The notes: generated by a model not told the origin, from the letters alone. A DNA stretch of 64,000 nt from Trissonchulus latispiculum (GCA_030248195.1 JASAND010017950.1:1-64000), one strand, 5' to 3'; positions 9,958 through 21,245 are shown, counted from the first letter of the stretch. Translations and numbers: made by a program.

Positions 9958-12006
9958 TTTCCTCTTCTCCGTGTTCGAACAGGGTATGGTGTAAAGTTGG
10001 AAGCGTATGGACAACCAAGCTTTACGGGTGGAAACTGTGCGCGTATGGAAACGACGAACCTGGAGGAGACTTATGTTCCAGTCGACCTGGGCAGGATCTC
10101 GCCAAAAATAATTAAGACTAAATAGACTTACTAAGAGGCGAAATAAATGCCTAACAACTCATCTACCGAAGGAACTTTGAATAAAATTAAATACACGCTC
10201 AGTAAATAATTAGCCTACCTAAGACTGGAGTAAGTCAAATCCTACTTACCGATTATACAATTCTAATAAAAACCTAACGAAGTACACCCTAACGGTTCAG
10301 CTACTGAGACTGCATTTAATAAAGAAACAGAAAAAGGGAGCGACTCCCGAAAAGGGTACAGGACAGCAAATGAAATTTAGACAAAAGAACATTCATCAGT
10401 AGAAATTACAGAACAGTTAAAATTCAGACAAGTACACATCCTAAGAAACAACCACAGTTAAACAAGACATGAATGAAATTTAGATACAGTGAAAAGACAA
10501 TTTACGTACACCGACTCAACCCAAAAACTATTTAAACCCTTCTTGAATAAAGCCTCAAAGATATTTTCTTAAGCCGTCGCGGCTATCAGCAATTTAAAGG
10601 TAATGTTATAAAACTTTTCCTAAAACTAAGCATAACTTATTAGGTATTAAAATAAACCGACCAAAATATAAACCCACTTAGACTAAACTCTCAAGGTCGC
10701 CTCGGAGTACAAGTACTGCTAGCTAAATACAATAACTTACGATTACCCAGCGTTGAAGTCCAAAATTTGAAGGCGCGCACTATAGCAATACCAGGGCAGG
10801 GAGCTAAAGTAAAACCAACCGCACGCTAGACTGAAAAGAAACAAGACTGACTAGTTTTAGAAAGGGATGCTGAGAGAGAAACCTAGTGAATTTTGATTGG
10901 TCCATTTTGAGACCCCGTTTGCAAGCGAGATGCTCTGAGCGCAGCCAGAGACTTCTCGAAAAACAAGCAGCGCCACCTAGCGACTAAGTGGGCTGAATAA
11001 AACATAAAATACTCTAACATAGAAAATGACCAATTTCACACAATTTTCCACACAATTTCACACAAGTTTACAAAAGACACATTTCTCACTAAAAATACCA
11101 TTCTTACTAAAATTTCACATTAAAATACACTCACTAAAAATACACTCAACTCACACATCACAACTCACACATTACATCTCCCCAGGGCTTACCGCCCGAG
11201 CTCCTGCGAGGGACACATACACCAAAAGAAGGAAGAAATTTACCCAACAGTGAAAATTTTTGACTGAATTTTGGTGAATGGGTCTCAGCACATAAGTGAA
11301 AATACAAAACGAAATACCAAAGTACAAAACTAAACTAAACTTGACTAAGTAAGAAACATAATAAAAATGACATGGCGACAAAAGACTAGTGAAGACCAGC
11401 CATAAAAACACGCATGGACAACTGCCATGTTAATGCCACGGGACGGTGCGTGAATGGGCGACCCATGATCCTCCAGCCGCAGCGGCGGGGATCTCGTACC
11501 TGTGTTAAGAGAAAACCAAACAAACAAAATGAGAACCCAAATGTCAGCTTCGTCTGGGTCTCTTCAAGCTAGGGTACGGAGGTAACCTCCCGCCAAATTT
11601 AGGGTGCGCCATCTCCGGCTGGGTGAGTGAGGGGCCTAGCCTCGCATCGCTAACTCAATTCCCTGCGGATCTCCTGCAAAATTAGAAAAACGAAAGATAA
11701 TTAATAAAATAATTTAGAGGGATATGTAATAAGATGAATTTAATCCCAGTGTTTCGCATGTAAGTAGGAGTGAGTTTGTGGAGTCTTTAAGTAAAATATA
11801 ACTATTAAATTATATTAAAAGAGTTACGAAGTAACCCTGAACATGCTTAAGCATATATAAAAGGGACCAAAAGGGTACGGAGAGTCCCCAAGTACCCTCG
11901 TGGTACTTATGAAAATAAAGTAAATTACATTAGGAGGGGGTTAAAATGGAGTCTTAGAGTTACTAGAAACGCAGAAACACTGGTTAAAATATTAGTAGAA
12001 AGTCCC
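9958..12006. other. gene-free stretch between polymerase and Gag relics
   Basis: A-rich sequence, with a CACA/TCACA-rich run at 11030-11180 (AATTTCACACA and similar repeats) and a GC-richer segment at 11400-11680. By position it could be the remains of the retroelement that carries the Gag fragment (it would be downstream of Gag on the minus strand), but I could find no pol domain, primer-binding site or terminal repeat. Confidence 0.35.
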
Positions 12007-12510
12007 TTAAAATAAAAGTTTTGGAGAAGATCCTCCCAACCGCGCATGCAGTTCGTCATTCCGTTGGTAACCCTGGTTACGATTCTGATTCTGATTCTGG
12101 CTCTGCTGTTGAATCCGCTGTTGGTCCTGTTGGGGTCGCCCCTGCGTGGCGTTATAGCCTCGCGGTCCCTGACTCTGGGCACTAAAGACCATAACAGCTT
12201 GTTCTTTATCCAGTTCTACCTGTACTGACTCCACAATATGGAGAGCCCGAGTGATCAAATCATTCTCCCGCACATGGGGCCAGAATTGAATGTCGGCCAG
12301 TGGGGCCGCCATTCTAGAACGTAAATCCGCTTTCAAGCCTCTTTTGAACTGAGCCACCACCTTCTTTTCCCGATCAAAACCAGGTTCGAATGGAAAGGCT
12401 TGCACCGCTAGCAAGCGCAGCGCTGCCATGTAGTCATGTGGCTTTTCACGTGGTTCCTGCATCCGGCTATAAAATTGCTCTGCATATTGTTCCGTAGTAA
12501 CATCTCTTTC
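12007..12510 (-). pseudogene. LTR-retrotransposon Gag fragment
   Basis: The minus strand encodes about 165 residues typical of the retrotransposon Gag capsid region: EQFYSRMQEPREKPHDYMAA, then FKRGLKADLRSRM, followed by a Gln/Asn/Arg-rich tail (QQQSQNQNQNRNQ) that in complete Gags precedes a zinc knuckle. No knuckle (CCHC) follows and no protease, RT or integrase is found, so it is truncated. On its 5' side (above 12510) it is cut off by A/T homopolymers and a C-run repeat. Confidence 0.75.
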
Positions 12511-12689
12511 CTACTCCCGAAATTGCGAAAGTTATAGCGTTTCAAAAAATCTTTTTTTTTTGGATTTTTGACGAAATTTTTGACGAAACTTAGAACTTTT
12601 ACAAATATATATATATATATTTTGAAAACTTTCTTCAGAAATCTTTGAAATGTTTTAGTTGTAGCTTGTGCAAGTTTCTGGCATTTTTT

Positions 12690-12785
12690 AGTGGGGATGG
12701 GTGTGGGCCCCCCACTTTTCGGAAAAGCCTCCCCCCACTTTTGGCAGCCCCCACTTTCATCCCCCCCCACTTTTTTGGGGGTCGC
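12690..12785. repeat. CCCCCCACTTTT-type repeat, copy 1
   Basis: CCCCCCACTTTTCGGAAAAG, then CCCCCCACTTTTGGCAG, CCCCCACTTTC and CCCCCCACTTTTTTGGGGG. The word recurs at 18180-18220 and in reverse complement at 38510-38885. No coding. Confidence 0.55.
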
Positions 12786-13104
12786 CCAAAAGTGTCGAAA
12801 AATTAAGTTTTTGAGGTCAAATTTTTAAACATTTTCTGAATTTTTAGCTAATTTGTGGAATTATAAGTTAATTCTAGGTTTTATTGATAGGTTTATTCTA
12901 GGTTAATTATAGGTTTTAACCCATTTGATTCAGGTTGCTGTGAACGTCACCAAATCATTTCAAAATCGTCATTTGGAATTGCATTTCTGCTTCAAAACAG
13001 ATTTTGGATTGTATCCAGTTTTGTATTCAGTTCACTGGCAGCCTGGGTCGGTTTTGTGTTTCAGTTTAAATTCGATAGTGATCTTTTGCCTTCTGTTATT
13101 CATC

Positions 13105-13974
13105 ATGGAATGTAGCGCAGCTGATAATTGCATCCATACTATCTCCTTAATTGGTGAGAAGGACCATCAACTGAAGTGTGCCTTTTGCCTCCGATCCTGG
13201 CATGCTAAATGTGCCGGCCTTCCAGATGCTTCCTATAAGAAGTGCGATGTCAATGCTCTTGCTTTGTTGGCCCGCACCTTTTTCTGTGACGATTGTAAGA
13301 CCAGAATCGCTGCATTGCTGAGTAATTCTGCTGACACGTCGCCGTCCAATCCTGTATCCTCTGATCTGTTGGGGGACTCTGCTGTTGGGTCTGTGATTTT
13401 GCAGTTGCAGCAGACGTGCCAGGACCTTGCAAAGCGAATTGAGCAATTGGAGAAGCAGCCATGTGGTCCAAATTTGGATCAGGTTAAGGTGGAAGTGGCC
13501 GAACTGATGGAACGGGAATCGAAAAAGGGCAGGATTGTTCTTTTTCAGCTGCCGGAGCCAACGGGAGAGAATGGTGCAAACTTGTCTTTGGCGGAGGCAA
13601 GACAGAAGGACAAGGACGAGGTCAGTGAACTGTGCGATAAAATGGGAATTCCTGAAAACGACATTGAGTATATTTTCCGTGATGGCTCGAAACGAACAGA
13701 TGGAAAACCGCGCATTTTGAAGGTAAAGCTGAGTAATCCGGAGTCTACCTCTATATTTAAGCAACAGTGCATGGAACAACGTCGAGCGAAAAATTCCTGG
13801 TCGAAGATTTGGTGCCGGGATGATCTGACGAAGAGACAGCGTGACGCAGATATTGCTTTACGTGATAAATTGACGGAACTACGGAAGGAAATCCCCGACG
13901 CCGTAATTCGATCTGGAAGATTCTACGATAAGAAGACGAAGCGCCTTGTTCCCGATAATCTTTTACCGAAATAG
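13105..13974 (+). CDS. LINE ORF1 protein with PHD-type zinc finger
   Basis: 289 residues from the ATG at 13105; the open frame extends 60 codons further upstream but that part is hydrophobic and not domain-like. A PHD-like zinc finger spans residues 3-64: C3, C9, then C25-x2-C28, H33-x2-C36, and C61-x2-C64. A heptad-rich segment (VILQLQQTCQDLAKRIEQLE) at about 110-135 suggests a coiled coil for oligomerisation. An RRM-like region follows (GRIVLFQLPEP through RPILKV-type strands and IRSGRFYDKK). ORF1 proteins of this group coat the LINE RNA. It ends with TAG (13972-13974) directly followed, in the same frame, by ORF2. Confidence 0.85.
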   Translation: MECSAADNCIHTISLIGEKDHQLKCAFCLRSWHAKCAGLPDASYKKCDVNALALLARTFFCDDCKTRIAALLSNSADTSPSNPVSSDLLGDSAVGSVILQLQQTCQDLAKRIEQLEKQPCGPNLDQVKVEVAELMERESKKGRIVLFQLPEPTGENGANLSLAEARQKDKDEVSELCDKMGIPENDIEYIFRDGSKRTDGKPRILKVKLSNPESTSIFKQQCMEQRRAKNSWSKIWCRDDLTKRQRDADIALRDKLTELRKEIPDAVIRSGRFYDKKTKRLVPDNLLPK

Positions 13975-16827
13975 GAACTCGCGCCCCACCCACATGCAAA
14001 TGCAAGTGTTGAGAATGTTATTAGTTGTTGGCTCTTTAATGCAACCTCCCTGAGGAACAAAATTGATGAGCTTAAGTGTTTATTGAATTTATCACCAAAA
14101 AAGCCAAAGCTAATTTTTGTAACTGAAACCTGGTTAAACGATGAACATTATGATAGCGAAGTTAATATAACCGATTACGCTCTTTATAGACATGATCGGA
14201 GGGACAGACAAGGAGGAGGAGTTGCGGTATATGTGGATTGTGAATTACCCAGTAAATTGTGTTCAGATTTAAATGATGTTGATTGCGAGATTGTGTGGGT
14301 TGATGTAAATATCTTGAATGTTGTATATCGTTTTGGTACTGTGTACAATGTACCTAATAGCAGTGTTGACGGTGTGAATCTAGTTGTACGAAATATTGCT
14401 TTAGCTTGTAGCACTTGTGCTAACTGTTTCGTAATGGGTGACCTAAATTTTCCTAAAATCGATTGGAACATCCCAATAAGTAGGGGACCTGAAAGTGAAA
14501 AGGTTTTCCTAGATTTTATGGTGGAGCAAGGCTTTAACCAATTTGTTTATGTTCCTACTTATATTGATCCTCCATATAATACGCTTGATCTTGTATTTGG
14601 GCCGACTCCGTTTTCTGTTAGTAATGTTGACACCTTGCCCCCTATTGGAAATACACATCATAACACAGTTACTTTCGAAATTCCCGTTAAGAAGTTTGCA
14701 AAAGAACCCACTCCATCGACTAGAGAATTCAGTCGGGCCAAATTTAATGACATTGCTGTTTTCCTTGATGCCATTGATTGGAATTTTGTCTTTAGTAATT
14801 GTGTAGATGTGGAAGATTACTGGAGAGAATATATGAATGTATTAACCGAAGCTGTAGTTAATTTTGTGCCGCTAAAAAATGCTAAGGCGTCACGCCATCC
14901 TTATCCAATCACAGCTGCTACGGTAACTTCAATACACAGGAAACGTCGAGCATGGCGTAAATTTAAAGCTAATCCAACGGTTGCAAACAGACGTTCATTT
15001 GTTACGGCTCGAAATTCTCTCAGGTTTAGACTTTTTCAGGATCAAATAAATTATGAACACCGATTGTCTGCTACACAAAACATTAAAGCTTTTTATGGCT
15101 ATATAAACAGAAAACTTAATAACAGAGAATCTGTTCCAACTCTTGTGAATTCTGATGGTGTACCCGCTAGCAGTTCATTGGATAAAGCAGCGTTATTGAG
15201 TGAACAGTTTTCCTCAGTTTTTGTAACAGACAATGGCAGAATACCTGGTGTTCCTGTAGTGAATCGTGTTGATGTATCGACATTCAGTTTTACGGTTGTT
15301 GATGTGTATAATGTACTAAAGTCTAGACCGAACAAGTTCAGTTGTGGTCCAGACGGCATCCCACCTGTATTTCATAAACGACTAGCTGCTCAGCTCGCCT
15401 ATCCGTTATTTTGCATCTTTCAACAGTCTGTTAACCAGTCAAAACTTCCGAAAATTTGGAAAACCGCAAATATTTGTCCAGTATATAAGCGAAAAGGGAA
15501 AACTAGTGATCCTGCATCTTATCGTCCTGTTAGCCTCACAGTGGATGCTTGTAAATGTCTTGAACAAATAATAAAAAATTTCTTAACTATCACTCTAGAG
15601 CGGAATAATAGCTTTTCAAGGAACCAACATGGATTTATGAAACGAAAGTCTACCCTTTCACAGCAGTTGGAATGTTGTGCAGATTATATGGATGCTATTG
15701 AAGATGGAAAGTGTACACATGTTGTTTTTTTGGACTTGTCTAGAGCATTTGATACTGTGTCCCATTCTAAATTATCGAAAAAACTGGAAACGTTTGGTAT
15801 TACTGGTGAAATCGGAAAGTGGATAAATGATTTTTTAAACGGAAGAACACAACGGGTTTTAGTAAATGGTGTATATTCTGAGGAATCTTTGGTGAAAAGT
15901 GGTGTACCCCAGGGATCAGTACTTGGTCCACTATTGTTTCTGTTGTACATAAACGACGTCGATAAAGTTGTAAAATTCTCTAAAATTAAACTATTTGCAG
16001 ACGATATTAAGCTGTATAAGACAGTTAAAAATTGGTACGATCCTTGGCTTTTACAATTTGATCTTGAAAGCTTAAGTAAGTGGTTTGATATGTGGCAGCT
16101 AACTCTTAGTGTTCCTAAATGTCTCGAGTTTCGTATTGGTAAATGTGCCTGTTTGTTGACGTGCTCTATTAATGATGCAGTGTTAGCTCAAGTTACTAGT
16201 GTTAGTGACTTAGGTGTGGGGTATAGTAGTAATTTGGAATTTTCTGATTACTGTAGTAAGTTGAAAAAGAAGTCCTTACAGAGATTGAATTTGTTTAAGC
16301 GTAGTTTCGTTAACAAAGATAGGGATTTTCAGATAAAAATGTATAAAACGTATATTCGACCCATACTTGAGTATTGTACACCTGTTTGGTCACCTCGCTT
16401 TCTAAAGGACATTGACACGATAGAATCAGTTCAGAGGAGATTTACTAAATATGTTAGAGGCATGTATGAATTGCCTTACCATGAGCGTTTAAAAAGATGT
16501 GATCTTGAATCATTGGAACTTAGGAGATTGTATGCTGATTTAATACTGGTATATAAAATTGTTAACAATGAAATGTGTATTGACTTTGACCGTTTCTTTG
16601 AGTATTCTCAATATGCTGGTACTAGAGGGCATGATCGGAAGCTTTACCCTAAACGCTGTCGTAAACTTAAAACTATGTCTTTCTTTTCAAACCGAGTTGT
16701 AAATGTTTGGAATTCCTTGCCTGGTGATGTTGTTAATTCACCTAGTGTCAACCAGTTCAAAAATTCATTAGCAACCTGCAATGTTGTTACATCATTTCTT
16801 CAAGGGCGCGCCTTACGAGAGACTTAG
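13975..16827 (+). CDS. LINE ORF2: APE endonuclease and reverse transcriptase
   Basis: 950 codons are open in the frame of ORF1, from the codon after its TAG. This protein nicks target DNA and primes reverse transcription there. Endonuclease blocks: LFNATSLRNKI (about 14035), ETWLND with catalytic Glu at 14125, GDLNFPKIDW (about 14437). The final catalytic block, normally Ser-Asp-His, here reads Thr-His-His (14653-14661). RT blocks: YRPVSLT (about 15520), LDLSRAFDTV with the first catalytic Asp (about 15732), GVPQGSVLGP (about 15901) and FADDIKLY (15994). There is no in-frame ATG before 14434, i.e. none before the endonuclease domain, so translation probably depends on read-through of the TAG or on a non-AUG start. 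The C-terminal part (FFSNRVVNVWNSLP) is the usual end of this clade. Confidence 0.9.
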   Translation, partial: ELAPHPHANASVENVISCWLFNATSLRNKIDELKCLLNLSPKKPKLIFVTETWLNDEHYDSEVNITDYALYRHDRRDRQGGGVAVYVDCELPSKLCSDLNDVDCEIVWVDVNILNVVYRFGTVYNVPNSSVDGVNLVVRNIALACSTCANCFVMGDLNFPKIDWNIPISRGPESEKVFLDFMVEQGFNQFVYVPTYIDPPYNTLDLVFGPTPFSVSNVDTLPPIGNTHHNTVTFEIPVKKFAKEPTPSTREFSRAKFNDIAVFLDAIDWNFVFSNCVDVEDYWREYMNVLTEAVVNFVPLKNAKASRHPYPITAATVTSIHRKRRAWRKFKANPTVANRRSFVTARNSLRFRLFQDQINYEHRLSATQNIKAFYGYINRKLNNRESVPTLVNSDGVPASSSLDKAALLSEQFSSVFVTDNGRIPGVPVVNRVDVSTFSFTVVDVYNVLKSRPNKFSCGPDGIPPVFHKRLAAQLAYPLFCIFQQSVNQSKLPKIWKTANICPVYKRKGKTSDPASYRPVSLTVDACKCLEQIIKNFLTITLERNNSFSRNQHGFMKRKSTLSQQLECCADYMDAIEDGKCTHVVFLDLSRAFDTVSHSKLSKKLETFGITGEIGKWINDFLNGRTQRVLVNGVYSEESLVKSGVPQGSVLGPLLFLLYINDVDKVVKFSKIKLFADDIKLYKTVKNWYDPWLLQFDLESLSKWFDMWQLTLSVPKCLEFRIGKCACLLTCSINDAVLAQVTSVSDLGVGYSSNLEFSDYCSKLKKKSLQRLNLFKRSFVNKDRDFQIKMYKTYIRPILEYCTPVWSPRFLKDIDTIESVQRRFTKYVRGMYELPYHERLKRCDLESLELRRLYADLILVYKIVNNEMCIDFDRFFEYSQYAGTRGHDRKLYPKRCRKLKTMSFFSNRVVNVWNSLPGDVVNSPSVNQFKNSLATCNVVTSFLQGRALRET

Positions 16828-17120
16828 TCTTGTGCGTGCTCTATCCTTATTGTTGCTAAAATTAAGCAAAACTCGCACTCTTTCTCTCTTTTATTTGGGG
16901 GGGGACCCACCTCATTTCTTATATATGGCATGGCGGATTTTATACTGTTTAGAATCTACTGTAGATCGTGTAGTACGCTTACGAGCTGGAAGGGCTTTCT
17001 TGCTGGTAGCGTATATATATAGTTCCTCTTGAAGTCGGCCCTATGACTTGTCATTGTATAAAACGATTTTTTTTCATAAATAAAGGCGGGGAAAGCGCCA
17101 GAAAAGATAATGAATGAATG

Positions 17121-18690
17121 GCTTGCATACATGCATAGCGTTGACTATACATATATGCTTTCAGGCATGCCACGTTCCTCCATTAAAAGAGAAGCCCCTG
17201 CAGCAAAGCTCTATTTGTCATCCCTAATCATCAGGATGAACGGATGGCAAATAGATTATATACGGTTCTCTTACGCATCTCATTTATAAATACTGTACTC
17301 ATGTATACGTATATATATATATATACATATATATGTACTTTTTGTTTTATAATTACTTGGTTTTGCTGCAGCTCTTTTATGGTGGGTAAGCACATATGGG
17401 TAGGTAGACAGGGCGTGGTATGCCGACGCCAAAGGGGAGCTGAGACGAGGACATGCTGTGCATGTCAAGGCAAATCACTTTGAAATTTCGGCATATATAC
17501 ACATATATGTACGTGATATGAAGTTCTTAAAAATGCGTCAGCATCTTTATTATTAATTATCTTTCGGATATATGAACGATGAATTCCAGTATATACATAA
17601 AATGGCTTTTTGACTTATATATGTGCGTATATATATACACATATATAATATATATATATTTATATGATTCTGTATGTGAAAACCCCGTGTTATATATCTT
17701 ATATACAAACTTTTCTTATATAATTTTTCTTCGTAACAGTTTTTCTTTTCTTTTTTTACATTTTTTAAAAAGGTTAATAGGTGAAATTCTCCTTTAGCAA
17801 ATTTAATTTCTCCTCTAAACTTACCTTTTGTTCTTATGAGTTGTCTCAGTAGGTATCTGTGCTTCCATTGGGGCCGCCAGCTAGTTGTATACGTATATAT
17901 ACCATTTAATTTTATATGATGAATGTTATTATGTTGAGTTTATAACTAGGGACATTAGAATGGAAGCACGGATGCTAGAGGTGGGCCCCTCAACGCCATA
18001 CAGAAGGATATAAACATTTTTTTATATCAATGAAGGCGTGTGAGGGGGGCGGTTTCGCCCTGCCATTCATTCATTCATTCAAAAAAAAAATTTTTAAGCT
18101 TAAAAACAACGATTTTTTGTGTTTTAACCTAAAAAATGCTAACTTTTCGCTACAAATTTTGGTATTTTATACCTTGGATTCGCCCCCCCCCACTTTCCGG
18201 AAGCCCCCCCCACTTTCAAAACCCAAAAAATGCCAGAGTTTGATGTCAGAAATTCCATTCAGAAAGAAAATCTGACAAAAATTGGATAGATTTTTTGCTT
18301 TTAAATCAACAAAGCTTCTTTAACCTAAGTTTTGAGTTGACAAATAACCGTGCCGGATGCCATCAAAATTGGATTTTGAATTCAATAAGTTATATATACA
18401 CAGGAAAATCCCAATTTCATTTATCTGAACTCTTTTGCTAGTTTTTAACTAAGTAACGTGATTACAGAGAGGGACGCGTTACACGAACTTAGGATACGTT
18501 ATCAGAGTTTTAGGCGCACTCGGAGCTATTATCATCACTGTAGCGGATTATAAAGGTCTACAACAAAATGTCGGTTGGTTTAATTAGAGCGTATCTGGTT
18601 GCGTACGTACATTCCATGCTGCTTTCTTTCATTCCAGATGACACCCGAATTCCTGGAAGAGGTTGAAACTGGTTCCGGGCTTTTCACTAT
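17121..18690. other. gene-free stretch with AT microsatellites and a C-run repeat
   Basis: (TA)n and CATATATA runs at 17305-17340, 17490-17515 and 17610-17665. CCCCCCACTTT-type repeat at 18180-18220. The remainder is AT-rich; the short frames here are low complexity. Confidence 0.5.
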
Positions 18691-18694
18691 TTAT

Positions 18695-18925
18695 AACTAA
18701 CAACTTCGCGAAAATCCTTCGCGAAGTTCGCGAAATTTGGAGAAGTTAGCGAAATTCGTGAAGTTTGGATTTGAATCAAAACAAAATTGAAATTTTGCTT
18801 GCCCACTCAACTTTTTATTTTTACTATGGAGAAAACCCCTCAATTAGCTAACTGAAAAAACTTCGCGAAACATCGCGAAATTTGGCGAAATTTCACTAAG
18901 TTCGCGAAGTTCGCAGAAAATAAAG
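18695..18925. repeat. cluster of TTCGCGAAG palindromic words
   Basis: CTTCGCGAA or TTCGCGAA occurs repeatedly near 18701-18735 and again at 18858-18915, with an AT-rich spacer between. It resembles the two-ended word clusters of the transposons in this window, but I could not find inverted ends or a target duplication around it. Confidence 0.5.
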
Positions 18926-18929
18926 TTTT

Positions 18930-19842
18930 TTTGAGCTGTACTGTAATTGTAAATTAAATAAATAAGGAGTATTGGGGTTAATCGACTATAAGTGCAAAAG
19001 GTTGGATCTTCAGATAAAATAAGCGGGGGTCTGGGGGCGGCAGCCCCCAGCTAGAAGCCAGACCTTTTTAGAATATGGCATAATTGAAACCTATTTTTTA
19101 GAGCACATTTTGCTAAAATTTTAGAAAATTTAACCCTGTAATTTGATGTGCAAATTAGATTTTTCTGAGTCAACTAATAAAATTCGCGCCTATGGCGAAA
19201 ATTCTTGTTATGTAGGGGCGCGATAGCGCCCCTACATAGAATGGGTGTAAAGGCGTCTGCGCGGCCCTCTGGAGACCGTGTTGACCTGGTGCCAGCTAAT
19301 TAGAGGTCCGGCGGTGGTAAAAAGGTTACCATCGTAAACAACTCGAGTAGTACTACAAGTACCACCATACTTTTGGTTCGAATTCGAAACTTCAAATTTT
19401 TGCACTAGGCGATAGTGTTACCGTGCGTTTGTTTTTTTTCTCGGTGAATAACGCTTATTGGAAATGCATTTTACGGCTAAGTGTTGGAACGATGTGGGCA
19501 TTTTGGCACCATACTACTATTATATGTTGGTAGACAGGATCCCCCCATGCTACCTTTTTTGGTCATTTTGGCACCTGGCCAATTTTGGCTCTGTGCCAAG
19601 GTCCCAAAGTCGGTCTTTCGGTATTTTTTGCAAATTTTGGTCACACTTTTCTAGAACTGGGCAGAAGCTGGAAAGGTCCAGTATCTTTTGTTGAAAACTA
19701 CCAGTAGGGGTGCATAAAGTAACGAGGGGGATTTTTTAATTTTGCTCCCTAGCTTTCAGGAGATGGGCCCAAACTTTGCATTTTTTGGCCTGTTTGGGCG
19801 AAAAGTTTCTAAGTCCCACTTTTACTAGAAATGGCCTAAAAG
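18930..19842. other. gene-free stretch before the tandem array
   Basis: Contains small palindromes (GGGGCGCGATAGCGCCCC at about 19215; GGGGGCGGCAGCCCCC at about 19033). From about 19490 on, TTTTTGGCC/TTTTGGCAC-rich sequence resembles the first units of the tandem array that continues after the SINE. Confidence 0.4.
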
Positions 19843-20463
19843 TTGTTGTTGTTGTTGCCGGGCTACTCAGCCAAGAGGCTATATGAGGGCGCTAACCTTT
19901 GTCTCTCCCCATCAGTCATAGCTGGTATGACTCTCGCTTCGTCGCCTGAATGCTGTCCCACAATGGGAAGCTGGAGCAGACACCTTCTTGGCCTCTCGGC
20001 TCCGGTAGTAAGACATCCATTAACTGCTCATACGCAAGGTAGAGGAGCACAGCATCTTTCGACACTCCAAGCCCCAAGCGCAGATGGGGTGGGATCAGAG
20101 ACAAACCCGGAAAGTTGTGTGATCCATTTTGAGTACATGACTCGTTTGCACCCAGCACTCCCTCGCAGGAGGTAGGCGGATCACATTGCAGAAGTGCTGG
20201 TATATCCCACGGGGGTACCTTCCACCGGGAACTCCGCGCCCTACTCTTTACGATAAGTGGATTAAGGGTTCTTTAGCGTGCACTACCCCCAGCAAGGCAG
20301 CACACGGGCCCAACAATTTAACGCCTCATCCGACCGGCGGAGCAGTGACCTAAGAGACTTGCTCAAGGAAACAATGTAACGTCATTATGACTAAGGTGGG
20401 ATACGAACCTCGGACCTTTCGATCCTAAGCTCAACGCCTTAGCCATTCGGCCACACGGTCACT
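19843..20463 (-). mobile_element. tRNA-headed SINE, 621 bp, with target duplication
   Basis: Read on the minus strand it starts at 20463 with GTGACCGTGTGGCCGAATGG (tRNA A-box) and has the B-box GAGGTTCGTATCCCAC about 50 bp on, so the head derives from a tRNA of the Leu/Ser kind. A long body follows and the element ends in an (AAC)n tail, seen here as TTGTTGTTGTTG at 19843. It is flanked by TGGCCTAAAAG at 19832-19842 and 20464-20474, an 11-bp target duplication. This is the signature of insertion by LINE machinery; the element itself is non-coding and transcribed by RNA polymerase III. Confidence 0.88.
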
Positions 20464-20474
20464 TGGCCTAAAAG

Positions 20475-21245
20475 TCACTAAAAATGGCGTTTTTCGGCCT
20501 TGGGGTGGTGCCCATATATAGTAAATCAGGGTCGCTGAAAACGATGAGCATACTGCCGATACCGCCCGAAGTGACCACTGGTCAGCATGGCTCCCGTGGT
20601 TCCTCGCCCAGGGTCAAAGTTGGGAAAACTCCCTCTAAACAGCGTTTTTCGGCGTTTTGGTCGGGGGCATATATAGTAAATCGAGTACGCTCGTTTCAAT
20701 GAGCATATCGCCGAAACCGACGGAAGTGACCACTGGTCAAACGGCCTAAAACTGCGTTTTTCGGCGTTTTGGTCTGGGGCATATATAGTAAATCGACTAC
20801 GCTCGTTTCAATGGGCATATCGCCGAAACCGACGGAAGTGACCACTGGCCACTACAGCCTATGGGGCCTATTGACCACTGGTCAAACGGCCTAAAACTGC
20901 GTTTTTCGGCGTTTTGGTCGGGGGCATACATAGTAAATCAACTACGCTCGTTTCAATGGGCATATCGCCGAAACCGACGGAAGTGACCACTGGTCACTAC
21001 AGCCTATGGGGCCTATTGACCACTGGTCAAACGGCCCAAAACTGTGTTTTTCGGCGTTTTGGGAGGGGGCATATATAGTAAATCGACTACGCTCGTTTCA
21101 ATGGGCATATTGCCGAAATCGAGGGAGTGACCAGTGGTCACTACGGTCTATGGGGCCAATTTACCAGTGGTCAAGCCTCTTAAAACAGCGTTTTTTGGCG
21201 TTTTGTTGGGGGCATATATTGTAAATCGACTACGCTCGTTTAGCA
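20475..21245. repeat. tandem repeat array, unit about 145 bp
   Basis: Successive units start at the block CGTTTTTCGGCGTTTTGG near 20485, 20640, 20755, 20899, 21044 and 21188. Each also holds GGCATATATAGTAAATC, ACTACGCTCGTTTCAATG, ATCGCCGAAACCGACGG and the palindrome GTGACCACTGGTCAC. The last three spacings are about 145 bp; the first two differ. Units diverge by a few percent. The SINE interrupted the start of this array. Confidence 0.85.

Larger units (their letters stand above)
12900..17120 (+). mobile_element. non-LTR retrotransposon (LINE), CR1/L2/Jockey-like, nearly full length
   Basis: It contains ORF1 (13105-13974), ORF2 (13975-16827), a 3' untranslated part with AATAAA near 17079-17084, a small hairpin GGCGGGGAAAGCGCC, and a tail of short ATGA/TGAA repeats (AATGAATGAATGG) near 17110-17120, as in CR1/L2-type LINEs that end in microsatellites and not in poly(A). 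Both reading frames are open throughout, so the copy is young or recently active. The 5' boundary is not defined; I place it near 12900. No target duplication could be fixed. Confidence 0.85.
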
